Shown here in pieces: positions 8,741 through 17,288 of a stretch of DNA of 64,000 nt (position 1 is the stretch's first letter; every line of letters begins with the position of its first letter). The stretch is taken from assembly GCF_031181385.1 (NCBI RefSeq), contig NZ_JAPSKV010000004.1:248001-312000 (forward strand), given 5' to 3'. The notes under the pieces are model-generated. The model was not told where the DNA came from. It searched no databases and saw only the letters and a program-made list of their open reading frames with translations. The stretch comes from Fredinandcohnia onubensis. GTDB taxonomy: Bacteria; Bacillota; Bacilli; Bacillales; Bacillaceae_L. The position numbers were made by a program, and so were the translations under genes.

Positions 8741-9296
8741 AGTGCTGCTACTATAAATTTAACTAAAGATGCAACTATTACAGAAGGTAGTTTCTCAAAA
8801 CGCATTTTAGTTGAAAATGGCGAAAATAATATCGAGGTCGTTGCTACTGATAAAGCAGGTAATACAACTACTAATCAAGTTACTGTGACGGTTAAATTCG
8901 GTGAAATAACAATAGCTGACCTTAAACCTACTGAGGATGCACATTTGAAATCAGGTGAAAGTGTGAAGATTGAATTCACAACTGAACCTGGATTAAGTGC
9001 AACCTATGCGATTCGCTTACCTTTAACGAACGCTAAAGCTGATCTTAGCAATGCTACAGAACTTCCAATACAAGAAGTATCACTGGGTGTATACGAAGGA
9101 TATTGGACAGCAGTTTCAAGCGTTGTAGCCCGAAGGTGCAGAAATTGAGGTTATTGTAAGGGATGAATTTGGAAACGAGGCACGACAAGTAGCGACTGGA
9201 AAACTGTTTATCAATGTACAAGAAGATGATGGCAAGCCTGGAAAATGAAAACCGGGCAAACCAGGCAAACCTGACAAACCAGGAAAAAATAAATAG
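8741..9296 (+). pseudogene. Remnant of a secreted-protein C-terminus, possibly a bacillopeptidase F-like protease
   Basis: Reading from 8741 gives a start-less frame (TINLTKDATITEGSFSKR, VVATDKAGNTTTNQVTVTV, then an Ig-like stretch) that ends at a TGA near 9146. Near 9125-9135 the homology-like text moves to another frame (EGAEIEVIVRDEFGNEARQV, GKLFINVQEDDGK). An in-frame TGA at 9246 follows, and after it come KPGKPGKPDKPGKNK and a TAG at 9294-9296. So there is 5' truncation, at least one frameshift and a premature stop. The repeated beta-sandwich text and a GKP-rich tail recall the C-terminal region of secreted subtilisin-family proteases; that family call is from memory and uncertain. No promoter, start codon or catalytic domain is present, and it sits directly behind the minD terminator. 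Confidence 0.75.
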
Positions 9297-9310
9297 TTTT
9301 TTGAAGGGAG

Positions 9311-9344
9311 AGGAGGATGCAGAGGAATCGCATCCTTCTTTTTC
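9311..9344 (+). terminator. Terminator following the protease-like remnant
   Basis: Stem AGGATGC/GCATCCTT-type (9313-9320 with 9330-9337) with a nine-base loop, followed by TCTTTTT. It probably belonged to the once-intact gene. Confidence 0.75.
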
Positions 9345-9350
9345 GATGAT

Positions 9351-9378
9351 AATCAAATGAAAGATAGATCATTTGATT
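9351..9378. repeat. Ten-base perfect inverted repeat upstream of spoIVFA
   Basis: AATCAAATGA (9351-9360) and TCATTTGATT (9369-9378) are perfect complements with an eight-base spacer. There is no T tract after it. It lies about 80 bp before spoIVFA and could be an operator or RNA stem; function unknown. Confidence 0.6.
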
Positions 9379-9460
9379 ACAAGTGTTTCAAATTGTCATA
9401 ACTGACGACCATCAATCATAAACTTGTACAAATAATATGGACAAGGGATGATGTGAATAT

Positions 9461-10240
9461 ATGAGTAATCGAGCGAATGAAATTAGAAGGCGGATTGCGA
9501 AGAGAAAGCGTTCCAGATACCCGAGCCCCACTAATCCACATAAGACAGTTCCTCCCTTTTTAGCAAATGATGAGGAGCGATTTGGAGGCAGTACTTACGC
9601 CTCTTTCGATGGGGGTGGACCTGGAGATGGAGGCCATCCACTCTTTCGAAAAGAAGTTTTTTTATTTAAGGTACTTCTTTCAGCAATTCTCGTGTTGTCA
9701 ATTGGAATTATATTTAAAAATCAGTCACCAAACTTTGAAAAAGTCCGGCATTTTGTATCCAGTACAATGGAAACTGAATTTCAATTTGCGGCAGTAACCG
9801 AATGGTATAAAGATACATTTGGCAGTCCACTTGCTTTACTTCCTATTAATCAAAACAAAGAGCAGGTTGATACATCTGAACCTGGTAAATATGCCCTTCC
9901 TGCAGCTGGAACAGTGACCGAAACCTTTGAGGCGAATGGTCAAGGCATTATGGTTGAAACGGACAGCAAAGTAGTAGAAGCAATGAATGCAGGAAATGTG
10001 ACGGAAGTTGCAGTTAAAGGTGATCTAGGCAAAACAGTTGTTATCCAGCATAGTGATGGAACTGAAACTTGGTATGGAAATCTAGGATCAGTAAATGTAA
10101 AATTATATGATTATGTTGAAACAGGACAAGAGGTAGGGAAGGTACAAGACCCAAAAGGGGAGAACAAAGGTACGTATTATTTTGCAATAAAGCAAGGTGA
10201 AACATTTATTGACCCGATACAGGTGATAAAATTTGAATAA
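9461..10240 (+). CDS. spoIVFA: Stage IV sporulation protein FA (SpoIVFA)
   Basis: 259 residues: a basic N-terminus (EIRRRIAKRKRSRYPSP), one membrane helix near 65-85 (FKVLLSAILVLSIGIIF), and an extracytoplasmic M23/LytM-like domain from about 145 to the end (GTVTETFEANGQGIMVET, VVIQHSDGTETWYGNLG). The domain lacks an obvious full metal-binding set. SpoIVFA holds the SpoIVFB protease with BofA in the outer forespore membrane and keeps it inactive until it is cut by SpoIVB and CtpB. It overlaps spoIVFB by eight bases. bofC, which also acts in this checkpoint, lies 10 kb downstream. Start ATG 9461 is supported by AAGGGATGATG. Confidence 0.93.
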   Translation: MSNRANEIRRRIAKRKRSRYPSPTNPHKTVPPFLANDEERFGGSTYASFDGGGPGDGGHPLFRKEVFLFKVLLSAILVLSIGIIFKNQSPNFEKVRHFVSSTMETEFQFAAVTEWYKDTFGSPLALLPINQNKEQVDTSEPGKYALPAAGTVTETFEANGQGIMVETDSKVVEAMNAGNVTEVAVKGDLGKTVVIQHSDGTETWYGNLGSVNVKLYDYVETGQEVGKVQDPKGENKGTYYFAIKQGETFIDPIQVIKFE

Positions 10241-11099
10241 TTACGTAAAACTTCTAAGAAAAATAGAAATACATCCACTACTCTGGCTTATCGTTGCAAT
10301 TGCAGTTGTTACTGCACATTTTAGAGAGCTATTGATGCTGTTTTTAATCATATTGGTCCACGAAATGGGACATGCTGCATGTGCCCATTTTTTTTCATGG
10401 AGAATTAAAAAGATTCAGCTCCTGCCATTTGGTGGAGTGGCAGAGATGGATGAACACGGAAATCGTCCCTTGAAGGAAGAACTCCTCGTGATTTTAGCAG
10501 GGCCTCTACAACATATTTGGTTAGTGGCTGTTGCATATTGCTTGTTTTTGGGTTCAGTCATCTCCCCAAAAACATTTGATCTTTTTCTATATCATAACTT
10601 AGTGATTCTTATCTTTAACCTTCTTCCGATATGGCCATTAGATGGAGGAAAACTGCTTTATTTGTTTTTTTCTTATAAGCATTCTTTTTTTGAGGCACAT
10701 AAACGGATGCTTTTTGTATCCTGCTTGATAGCTGGGCTCATTTTAATTGGAATGTTACTTTATAGCCCGAACAATCTAAATCTATGGGTAATTTTATCCT
10801 TCCTATTCTTTTCGATTATCATGGAATGGAGAAAGAGGCATTATGTCTTCATGAGATTCTTACTGGAACGCTACTACGGTAAGCAGGACACCTTTACGAA
10901 ATTGAAGCCACTCGTCGTGGACGAAACAGAAATGGTATATTCTGTTCTTTCGATGTTCCAACGAGGTTGTAAGCACCCCATTGTCATTAGAAAGGACGGA
11001 GAAAACCAACAGCCGCTTGATGAAAATGAGCTACTATATGCCTATTTTAACGATAAAAAGATTACTCAACCTGTCGGTGAGCTTCTCTACTTGTATTGA
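10233..11099 (+). CDS. spoIVFB: Pro-sigma-K processing intramembrane protease SpoIVFB
   Basis: Site-2-type metalloprotease of 288 residues. The zinc motif HEMGH falls at residues 43-47, and the third ligand motif NLLPIWPLDGGK places Asp at 137, the same positions I recall for the Bacillus subtilis enzyme. Six hydrophobic segments fill the first ~195 residues; a CBS-like soluble part follows (LVVDETEMVYSVLSMFQRG). SpoIVFB cleaves pro-sigma-K in the mother cell. It starts at TTG 10233 inside the end of spoIVFA, indicating coupled translation and matching the SpoIVFA-SpoIVFB complex. Confidence 0.95.
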   Translation: MNNYVKLLRKIEIHPLLWLIVAIAVVTAHFRELLMLFLIILVHEMGHAACAHFFSWRIKKIQLLPFGGVAEMDEHGNRPLKEELLVILAGPLQHIWLVAVAYCLFLGSVISPKTFDLFLYHNLVILIFNLLPIWPLDGGKLLYLFFSYKHSFFEAHKRMLFVSCLIAGLILIGMLLYSPNNLNLWVILSFLFFSIIMEWRKRHYVFMRFLLERYYGKQDTFTKLKPLVVDETEMVYSVLSMFQRGCKHPIVIRKDGENQQPLDENELLYAYFNDKKITQPVGELLYLY

Positions 11100-11152
11100 C
11101 ATTTCCAAATGAGGTACATTAAAGGAAAGATGTCAAAGAGGAGTTTAAGAGT

Positions 11153-12622
11153 TTGAAGACAATTATAATAAATGTAAAAACAAGTGAAAAACGAGTAGCT
11201 GTCGTAGAGGATCATAAAGTTCTAGAGTTGAATATCCAGCAACCCAAACATAAAGAAATCGTTGGAAATTTATATAAGGGGCGAGTGATTGACGTCCTAC
11301 CAGGTATGCAGGCGGCCTTTGTTGATATTGGTATAGGCAGAAACGGCTATATCGGGCGAGAGCAGCTTGCTTCCTACCATCTTTCGCCCCCTAGTGAAAA
11401 AGATAAAAGTATAGCTCATTTTGTTAGACAAGGTGAGGAAATCATTGTTCAAGTTACGAAAGAAGGGACAGAGCGGAAAGGTCCCAAACTAACTGGACTA
11501 ATTGAGTTTCCTGGAACTTCCCTTGTCTATTCGCCATTTGGGAATTATGTAGCTGTCTCGAGGAAAATGAAAGAGGAACAAGAAAGAGACAGATGGCGTA
11601 ATTTTGGAAAAAAATCTCTTGAAAAATCAGAAGGTCTCATTATCCGGACTGCTTGCGAAAATCAGGATGAATCAATCATTCTAAAGGAGCTTGAAGTTCA
11701 AAGAAGCCGCTTCAATTCTATATTTGAAAAGCAAAAACAACTTAAGCCTCCAAGTCTTTTATTTGATGTCAATAATCTTGTTGATAAAATTTTATTTGAG
11801 CATCAGCTTGAACAAATTAAGGAAATTGTTATTGATGAAGCGCAAGAATATAAACAAATAAAGGACCTATTAGGCGAAGAAAAAGTCTCTTTTTTTCGTG
11901 GAAAAGAAAACATTTTTTCTTCTTTTGGTATAGAACGGGAAATTGAAAAAGCACTTAAGCATATTGTATGGCTAGATAATGGGGCTTACTTATTAATTGA
12001 GCAGACAGAGGCTTTAACTATAATCGATGTAAATACTGGAAAGTTTCAAGGAAAAGAAAATTTTCGAGATACGGTGTTTAAAACAAATATCGCAGCAGCA
12101 AAAGAAATTGCTTCCCAATTAAGGCTTAGAGATATTAGTGGTATTGTCTTGGTTGATTTTATTGATATGAAGCATAATGATGAACGCCAAAAAGTCATCC
12201 AAGCATTACGCTCTGTAGGGAAGGAAGACCGAAATCGTATGACTATTCATGGCTTTACTTCTCTAGGTATTCTTGAGCTAACCCGAAAGAAAACTCGTCA
12301 AGATCTCTCAGGAATATTGCAGACGAGTTGTCCTACTTGTTCAGGTACAGGACGGGTAGACTCTGCAGAAACGATTGCATTCAAACTAGAACGTGAGTTA
12401 TGGGAATATCAAGGCATGGACCACGACGCTATTTGGATTGAAACTACCGCAGAAGTAAAACAAGTCCTGCTCGGAGAAAACACTAATCATAAGAAACGTT
12501 TGGAAGAAGCCTTGTCTTTTCATATTTATATAACTGAAATGGTTTCCCCACGACATGAATATTTCATTAGACATATAGGAACCATCGATGAAGTGAAAGA
12601 AAGGCTAAATAATCAATTCTAA
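11153..12622 (+). CDS. rng: Ribonuclease E/G family protein
   Basis: 489 residues: an N-terminal S1-like RNA-binding region (~35-125, GNLYKGRVIDVLPGMQAAFV), and a DNase I-like catalytic domain with acidic motifs TIIDVNTGKF (near 290) and VLVDFIDMKH (near 332). A Zn-link CPTCSGTGRV lies near 393. RNase G/E cleaves single-stranded A/U-rich RNA and matures 16S rRNA 5' ends. Bacillus subtilis lacks this family, whereas several other bacilli carry it exactly here, between spoIVFB and rplU. It starts at TTG 11153, preceded by AAAGAGGAG. It is shorter than E. coli RNase E because there is no degradosome scaffold tail. Confidence 0.93.
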   Translation: MKTIIINVKTSEKRVAVVEDHKVLELNIQQPKHKEIVGNLYKGRVIDVLPGMQAAFVDIGIGRNGYIGREQLASYHLSPPSEKDKSIAHFVRQGEEIIVQVTKEGTERKGPKLTGLIEFPGTSLVYSPFGNYVAVSRKMKEEQERDRWRNFGKKSLEKSEGLIIRTACENQDESIILKELEVQRSRFNSIFEKQKQLKPPSLLFDVNNLVDKILFEHQLEQIKEIVIDEAQEYKQIKDLLGEEKVSFFRGKENIFSSFGIEREIEKALKHIVWLDNGAYLLIEQTEALTIIDVNTGKFQGKENFRDTVFKTNIAAAKEIASQLRLRDISGIVLVDFIDMKHNDERQKVIQALRSVGKEDRNRMTIHGFTSLGILELTRKKTRQDLSGILQTSCPTCSGTGRVDSAETIAFKLERELWEYQGMDHDAIWIETTAEVKQVLLGENTNHKKRLEEALSFHIYITEMVSPRHEYFIRHIGTIDEVKERLNNQF

Positions 12623-12633
12623 TTTAAGAAATG

Positions 12634-12662
12634 ATTGACTCCAACTTGTCTTTATGATAATA
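12634..12662 (+). promoter_or_regulatory. Sigma-A-type promoter of the rplU operon
   Basis: TTGACT (12634-12639) and TAATAT (12657-12662) are spaced by 17 bp, directly upstream of the L21 leader. Confidence 0.6.
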
Positions 12663-12668
12663 TTTTCA

Positions 12669-12782
12669 TGTTATTGTTTGTAGCACCCACTGCTACAACC
12701 GCTCATTCCAGGTAGTTAAGTTTCCATCAATGGAACGCCTGTGTATTGGCGAGTCTTAGTCATACTATTAGGAGGTGCAAAT
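12669..12782 (+). ncRNA. Ribosomal protein L21 leader RNA
   Basis: The stretch upstream of rplU contains a stem TTGTAGC/GCTACAA (12678-12684 with 12692-12698) and a second hairpin around TTCCAT/ATGGAA (12722-12735), then a strong AGGAGGTG. This position and fold match the L21 leader found before rplU in Firmicutes, thought to mediate autoregulation by L21. Exact ends are estimated. Confidence 0.7.
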
Positions 12783-13091
12783 ATGTACGCAATTATTGAA
12801 ACTGGCGGTAAGCAAATCAAAGTTCAAGAAGGCCAAGAAATCTATGTTGAAAAGCTTGACGTAGAACAAGGTGGAACAGTTACTTTTGACAAGGTTTTAT
12901 TCGTAGGTGGCGAAAACGTAAAAGTTGGTAGCCCAACTGTTGAAGGTGCAACTGTTACAGCTAAAGTTGAAAAGCAAGGTCGCGCTAAGAAGATCATTGT
13001 TTTCAAATACAAGGCTAAAAAGAACTACCGTAAAAAACAAGGTCATCGTCAACCTTACACTAAAGTTACAATCGAAAAAATCAACGCATAA
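12783..13091 (+). CDS. rplU: 50S ribosomal protein L21
   Basis: 102 residues beginning [20 protein letters not shown], the canonical L21 start, with the basic C-terminal tail [20 protein letters not shown] that binds 23S rRNA. ATG 12783 is preceded by AGGAGGTG at 12770-12777; a longer open frame to 12741 runs back through the leader RNA and is not used. It forms the conserved rplU-prp-rpmA operon. It is also a primary binding protein of the large subunit. Confidence 0.98.
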   Translation: MYAIIETGGKQIKVQEGQEIYVEKLDVEQGGTVTFDKVLFVGGENVKVGSPTVEGATVTAKVEKQGRAKKIIVFKYKAKKNYRKKQGHRQPYTKVTIEKINA

Positions 13092-13102
13092 GGCTTTCTA
13101 TC

Positions 13103-13752
<650 letters not shown>

Positions 13753-13758
13753 TCGTAT

Positions 13759-13793
13759 AAAACTCTAACCTTAAGGTTAGAGTTTTATTTTTT
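13759..13793 (+). terminator. Terminator of the rplU-prp-rpmA operon
   Basis: Twelve-base perfect stem (13759-13770 with 13775-13786), four-base loop TTAA, then a T-rich tail. Confidence 0.92.
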
Positions 13794-13910
13794 ATTGAAG
13801 AATCCTGATTGTAGAATGTAGTGTTATTTTCCAAGGTTTGATATAATTTTTAGACAAGATTCGAAATCTAAATGTTGTCTTTTGACACATTGAATTTTAG
13901 GGGAAATGAC

Positions 13911-14450
13911 ATGAATAAAAATTGGAGTACGATTGAAGTTTTAAAACATACACGTCACGATTGGTTAAATAAAATACAGCTAATCAAGGGGAACATCTCA
14001 CTAAATAAAATTGAGCGGGTTAAGACGATAATTGAAGAGATTGTTATAGATGCTCAAAATGAAACACATCTTACAAATTTACAAATTCCAAACTTTGCTG
14101 CACTTATCATGACCCTGAATTGGGAGCCTCATAAATATCAATTGGACTATGATGTTGTCGGTGATATTCGAAATTTATCAAACTACGATTTGAAACTAAC
14201 AGAATGGTGTTCGCAATTTTTTGCCATACTGGAAGAAGCGGTAGATGATATGGGAGAAAATCATTTATCCCTCACTATAGACTGTTCATTAGAGGAAACT
14301 CGATTCTTTTTTGATTTTAGTGGAATACTAAAAGATAGGGAATACCTAACAAATTGGTTAACTACGATAAGCCAATCAGATCAATTCCCACAAATTACAG
14401 AGTATAAAGTACATAATGAAGAAGTAAGTATAACAATACATATTGCATGA
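13911..14450 (+). CDS. spo0B: Sporulation initiation phosphotransferase Spo0B
   Basis: 179 residues from ATG 13911, which has AGGGGAAA as ribosome-binding site; an earlier TTG is in frame but unsupported. The H-box KHTRHDWLNKIQLIKGN contains the phosphorylated His (H16 here, equivalent to H30 of Bacillus subtilis). The rest is a degenerate histidine-kinase-like domain without ATP-binding motifs. Spo0B passes phosphate from Spo0F to Spo0A. It is followed by obg, as in other bacilli. The TATAAT at 13842-13847 may belong to its promoter, but the -35 is poor. Confidence 0.92.
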   Translation: MNKNWSTIEVLKHTRHDWLNKIQLIKGNISLNKIERVKTIIEEIVIDAQNETHLTNLQIPNFAALIMTLNWEPHKYQLDYDVVGDIRNLSNYDLKLTEWCSQFFAILEEAVDDMGENHLSLTIDCSLEETRFFFDFSGILKDREYLTNWLTTISQSDQFPQITEYKVHNEEVSITIHIA

Positions 14451-14483
14451 AAATTTAGGTGCATAATTAACCGGAGGTAAGAG

Positions 14484-15770
14484 ATGTTTGTTGATCAAGT
14501 CAAAGTGTATGTAAAAGGTGGAGACGGTGGTAACGGGATGGTTGCTTATCGTCGCGAGAAATATGTTCCAATGGGCGGTCCTGCTGGTGGAGATGGTGGA
14601 AAAGGCGCGGACGTCATTTTTGAGGTTGAAGAAGGTTTAAGAACCTTGATGGACTTCCGATACCAACGCCATTTTAAGGCAAAACGTGGGGAACACGGAA
14701 TGTCAAAAAATCAGCACGGAAAAAACGCAGAGCCGATGGTTGTAAAGGTCCCCCCTGGCACAGTCGTAACAGATGATGATACGGGTGTGGTTATTGCAGA
14801 TTTAACACAGCATGGTCAAAGAGCAGTTATTGCTAAAGGTGGTCGTGGTGGAAGAGGGAATTCTCGATTTGCAACACCAGCCAATCCGGCACCAGAAATT
14901 GCTGAAAATGGTGAGCCAGGACAAGAACGTTATATAAGACTTGAGCTTAAAGTTTTAGCTGATGTTGGTCTTGTTGGTTTTCCAAGTGTCGGAAAGTCAA
15001 CTCTATTATCCGTTGTTTCTGCAGCAAAACCCAAAATTGCAGAATACCATTTTACAACGATTGTACCAAACTTGGGCGTTGTTGAAACAGAGGATGGACG
15101 CAGTTTTGTGATGGCTGACCTTCCAGGTTTAATTGAAGGGGCTCACCAAGGCATCGGGCTTGGACATCAATTTTTAAGACATATTGAACGAACAAGAGTC
15201 ATTGTTCATGTAATTGATATGTCAGCAATGGAAGGACGCGATCCTTACGAGGATTATGTCACCATTAATCAAGAATTAAAGGAGTACAATCTTCGTTTAA
15301 CTGAACGTCCACAAGTGGTGGTCGCAAATAAAATGGATATACCTGAAGCTGAAGAAAATTTAAAAACATTTAAAGAGAAGCTCCAGGATGATGTGAAAAT
15401 TTTTCCAATTTCAGCAGTAACGAGACAAGGTCTCCGCGACTTATTATTTACGATTGCAGATCTACTTGAAACGACCCCAGAATTTCCACTTGAGGTCGAG
15501 GAAGATACGAGCAATCACCGCGTGATGTATCGTCACGAAAAAGAAGAAGTGGATTTTGTTATATCGCGTGAAAGTGACGGCTCATTTGTCATTTCTGGAG
15601 AACGAGTCGAAAAACTCTTTAAGATGACTGATTTTTCAAGAGATGAGTCTGTAAAACGGTTCGCTCGCCAATTGCGAGGAATGGGAATCGACGACGCATT
15701 GCGTGAAAAAGGTGCAAAACACGGGGATATCGTAAAATTACTTGAATATGAATTTGAATTTATAGAATAA
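14484..15770 (+). CDS. obg: GTPase Obg/CgtA
   Basis: 428 residues in three parts: the glycine-rich Obg fold (1-158; [20 protein letters not shown]), a GTPase domain with G1 [10 protein letters not shown]3 DLPGLIEG and G4 NKMD, and the C-terminal OCT domain (from ~345). Obg is an essential large-subunit assembly GTPase linked to (p)ppGpp, stress and, in Bacillus subtilis, Spo0A activation. The ribosome-binding site GGAGGTAAG precedes ATG 14484. It is the second gene of the spo0B-obg unit. Confidence 0.97.
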   Translation: MFVDQVKVYVKGGDGGNGMVAYRREKYVPMGGPAGGDGGKGADVIFEVEEGLRTLMDFRYQRHFKAKRGEHGMSKNQHGKNAEPMVVKVPPGTVVTDDDTGVVIADLTQHGQRAVIAKGGRGGRGNSRFATPANPAPEIAENGEPGQERYIRLELKVLADVGLVGFPSVGKSTLLSVVSAAKPKIAEYHFTTIVPNLGVVETEDGRSFVMADLPGLIEGAHQGIGLGHQFLRHIERTRVIVHVIDMSAMEGRDPYEDYVTINQELKEYNLRLTERPQVVVANKMDIPEAEENLKTFKEKLQDDVKIFPISAVTRQGLRDLLFTIADLLETTPEFPLEVEEDTSNHRVMYRHEKEEVDFVISRESDGSFVISGERVEKLFKMTDFSRDESVKRFARQLRGMGIDDALREKGAKHGDIVKLLEYEFEFIE

Positions 15771-15813
15771 AAAAACGTGTTCAAAAGAAGGGAAGTAGGG
15801 GGGAGTAGCTTAC

Positions 15814-16254
15814 ATGGATGGCAAATTCTATCTTGTTCGTGAGGATGTACTTCCGGAAGCAGTTCGTAAAACATTGGATGCTAAGGAACTATTAGACAGT
15901 GGAGAAGCACAATCTATTGCAGAAGCAACACAGAAAGTGGACTTAAGTAGAAGTGCTTATTACAAATACAAAGACACTGTCTTCCCTTTTCATACGACTG
16001 TTAAGGAAAAAATCATTTCATTGTTTTTTCATCTAGAGGACCGGTCTGGTACCCTTTCTCAATTGTTAAGAACTGTAGCAGATACTGGTTGTAATGTGTT
16101 AACAATCCACCAAACAATTCCGCTTAGGGGAAAAGCGAATGTAACACTCTCATTAAACACATCAGGCATGCATGGTGAAGTAACTGACCTCCTAGCTAGA
16201 CTTCGTAAACTTGAATTTGTAGATAAAGTTGAAATTCTTGGAACAGGAGCATAG
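15814..16254 (+). CDS. pheB: ACT domain-containing protein PheB
   Basis: 146 residues: an N-terminal helical part with a helix-turn-helix-like pattern ([20 protein letters not shown] would be near residues 33-50) and a C-terminal ACT domain ([19 protein letters not shown]) typical of amino-acid-sensing regulators. Annotated in some databases as a chorismate mutase, but the ACT/HTH reading fits better. It sits 12 bases before pheA, so a role in phenylalanine metabolism is likely; a direct activity is not shown by the sequence. Confidence 0.88.
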   Translation: MDGKFYLVREDVLPEAVRKTLDAKELLDSGEAQSIAEATQKVDLSRSAYYKYKDTVFPFHTTVKEKIISLFFHLEDRSGTLSQLLRTVADTGCNVLTIHQTIPLRGKANVTLSLNTSGMHGEVTDLLARLRKLEFVDKVEILGTGA

Positions 16255-16266
16255 GGGGATAGATCG

Positions 16267-17121
16267 ATGAACATTACAAATGTAGGGTTTTTAGGACCGA
16301 ATGCAACATTTACTGCACAAGCGGTTGCGGCATTGTTTCCCGGTAAGGAAAACAAACCATATCGAACGATACCTGCATGTATTGATGCAGTAGAGAACGG
16401 GGAAGTAGATGTGGCTGTCGTTCCAATAGAAAATACGATTGAAGGAACAGTTAATTTAACAATTGATTATCTAATTCATGTAAAACAACTTAAAATTATT
16501 GGTGAAGTGATTATTCCAATCAAACAGCATTTAATGGTGCATCCCAACAATACAAACAATTGGGAAGATGTACAAGGCATATATTCACACCCACATGCAA
16601 TCGCACAATGCCATAAATTTTTATATAACCATTTTCCAAATATACAGCCCATTGAAACAAGTTCAACAGGTGCAGCCGCTAAATTTGTAAGTGAGCATCC
16701 AGAGCAGAATCATGCCGCTATTGCAAATTCATTTGCGGCAAAGGAATATGGTTTAACGATTGTAAAACATGACATTCATGATTTTGATAATAATCATACT
16801 CGCTTTGTTGTCTTACATAAAGAGATGTTAGATTTAGATCTAGTTAAGGAAAATACAGGAGATAAAACAACCTTGATGGTTACATTGCCTTCCGATCAGG
16901 CCGGGGCATTACATCAGGTATTGTCCGTTTTTGCCTGGAGAAAGTTAAATTTGTCTAAAATCGAATCAAGACCTATGAAAACTGGTCTTGGTAATTATTT
17001 GTTTTTAATTGATATTGAACAAAGAATGGATGAAATTTTAATCCCAAGTGCGATTGCAGAATTAGAAGCTTTAGGGAGCGGTGTGACTGTATTAGGTAGT
17101 TATCCATATTATCGTATTTAG
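16267..17121 (+). CDS. pheA: Prephenate dehydratase
   Basis: 284 residues: the catalytic domain opens GFLGPNATFTAQAVAALFPG and contains VVPIENTIEG and SSTGAAAKFVSEHP, followed by a C-terminal ACT domain with the phenylalanine-binding ESRPMKTGLGNYLFLID motif. It converts prephenate to phenylpyruvate in phenylalanine synthesis and should be feedback-inhibited by phenylalanine. It is a monofunctional enzyme, with no chorismate mutase domain. Terminal gene of the spo0B-obg-pheBA run, with a terminator at its stop codon. Confidence 0.96.
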   Translation: MNITNVGFLGPNATFTAQAVAALFPGKENKPYRTIPACIDAVENGEVDVAVVPIENTIEGTVNLTIDYLIHVKQLKIIGEVIIPIKQHLMVHPNNTNNWEDVQGIYSHPHAIAQCHKFLYNHFPNIQPIETSSTGAAAKFVSEHPEQNHAAIANSFAAKEYGLTIVKHDIHDFDNNHTRFVVLHKEMLDLDLVKENTGDKTTLMVTLPSDQAGALHQVLSVFAWRKLNLSKIESRPMKTGLGNYLFLIDIEQRMDEILIPSAIAELEALGSGVTVLGSYPYYRI

Positions 17122-17150
17122 ACTCGGCATTTAGTCGAGTCTCTTTTTTT
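17120..17150 (+). terminator. Terminator after pheA
   Basis: AGACTCG (17120-17126) pairs with CGAGTCT (17136-17142), followed by a run of T residues. Confidence 0.85.
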
Positions 17151-17288
17151 ATATACTTTTTATGCTTGACCAGCCCCCATGCTGTACATAATTTGTGAAG
17201 CCTATGCATAAGTTGTGATGAGAAATAGTGGCAATTTGCCTATTTTGACATAGTATGTATTGACTTATGTATAGGAGGGGAAAATCGC

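Noticed and set aside
17245-17273. TTGACA-17-TGTATA before safA as a sigma-A promoter
   Set aside because: The -10 would overlap the ribosome-binding site, leaving no room for a leader, and safA is expected to use a sporulation sigma factor.
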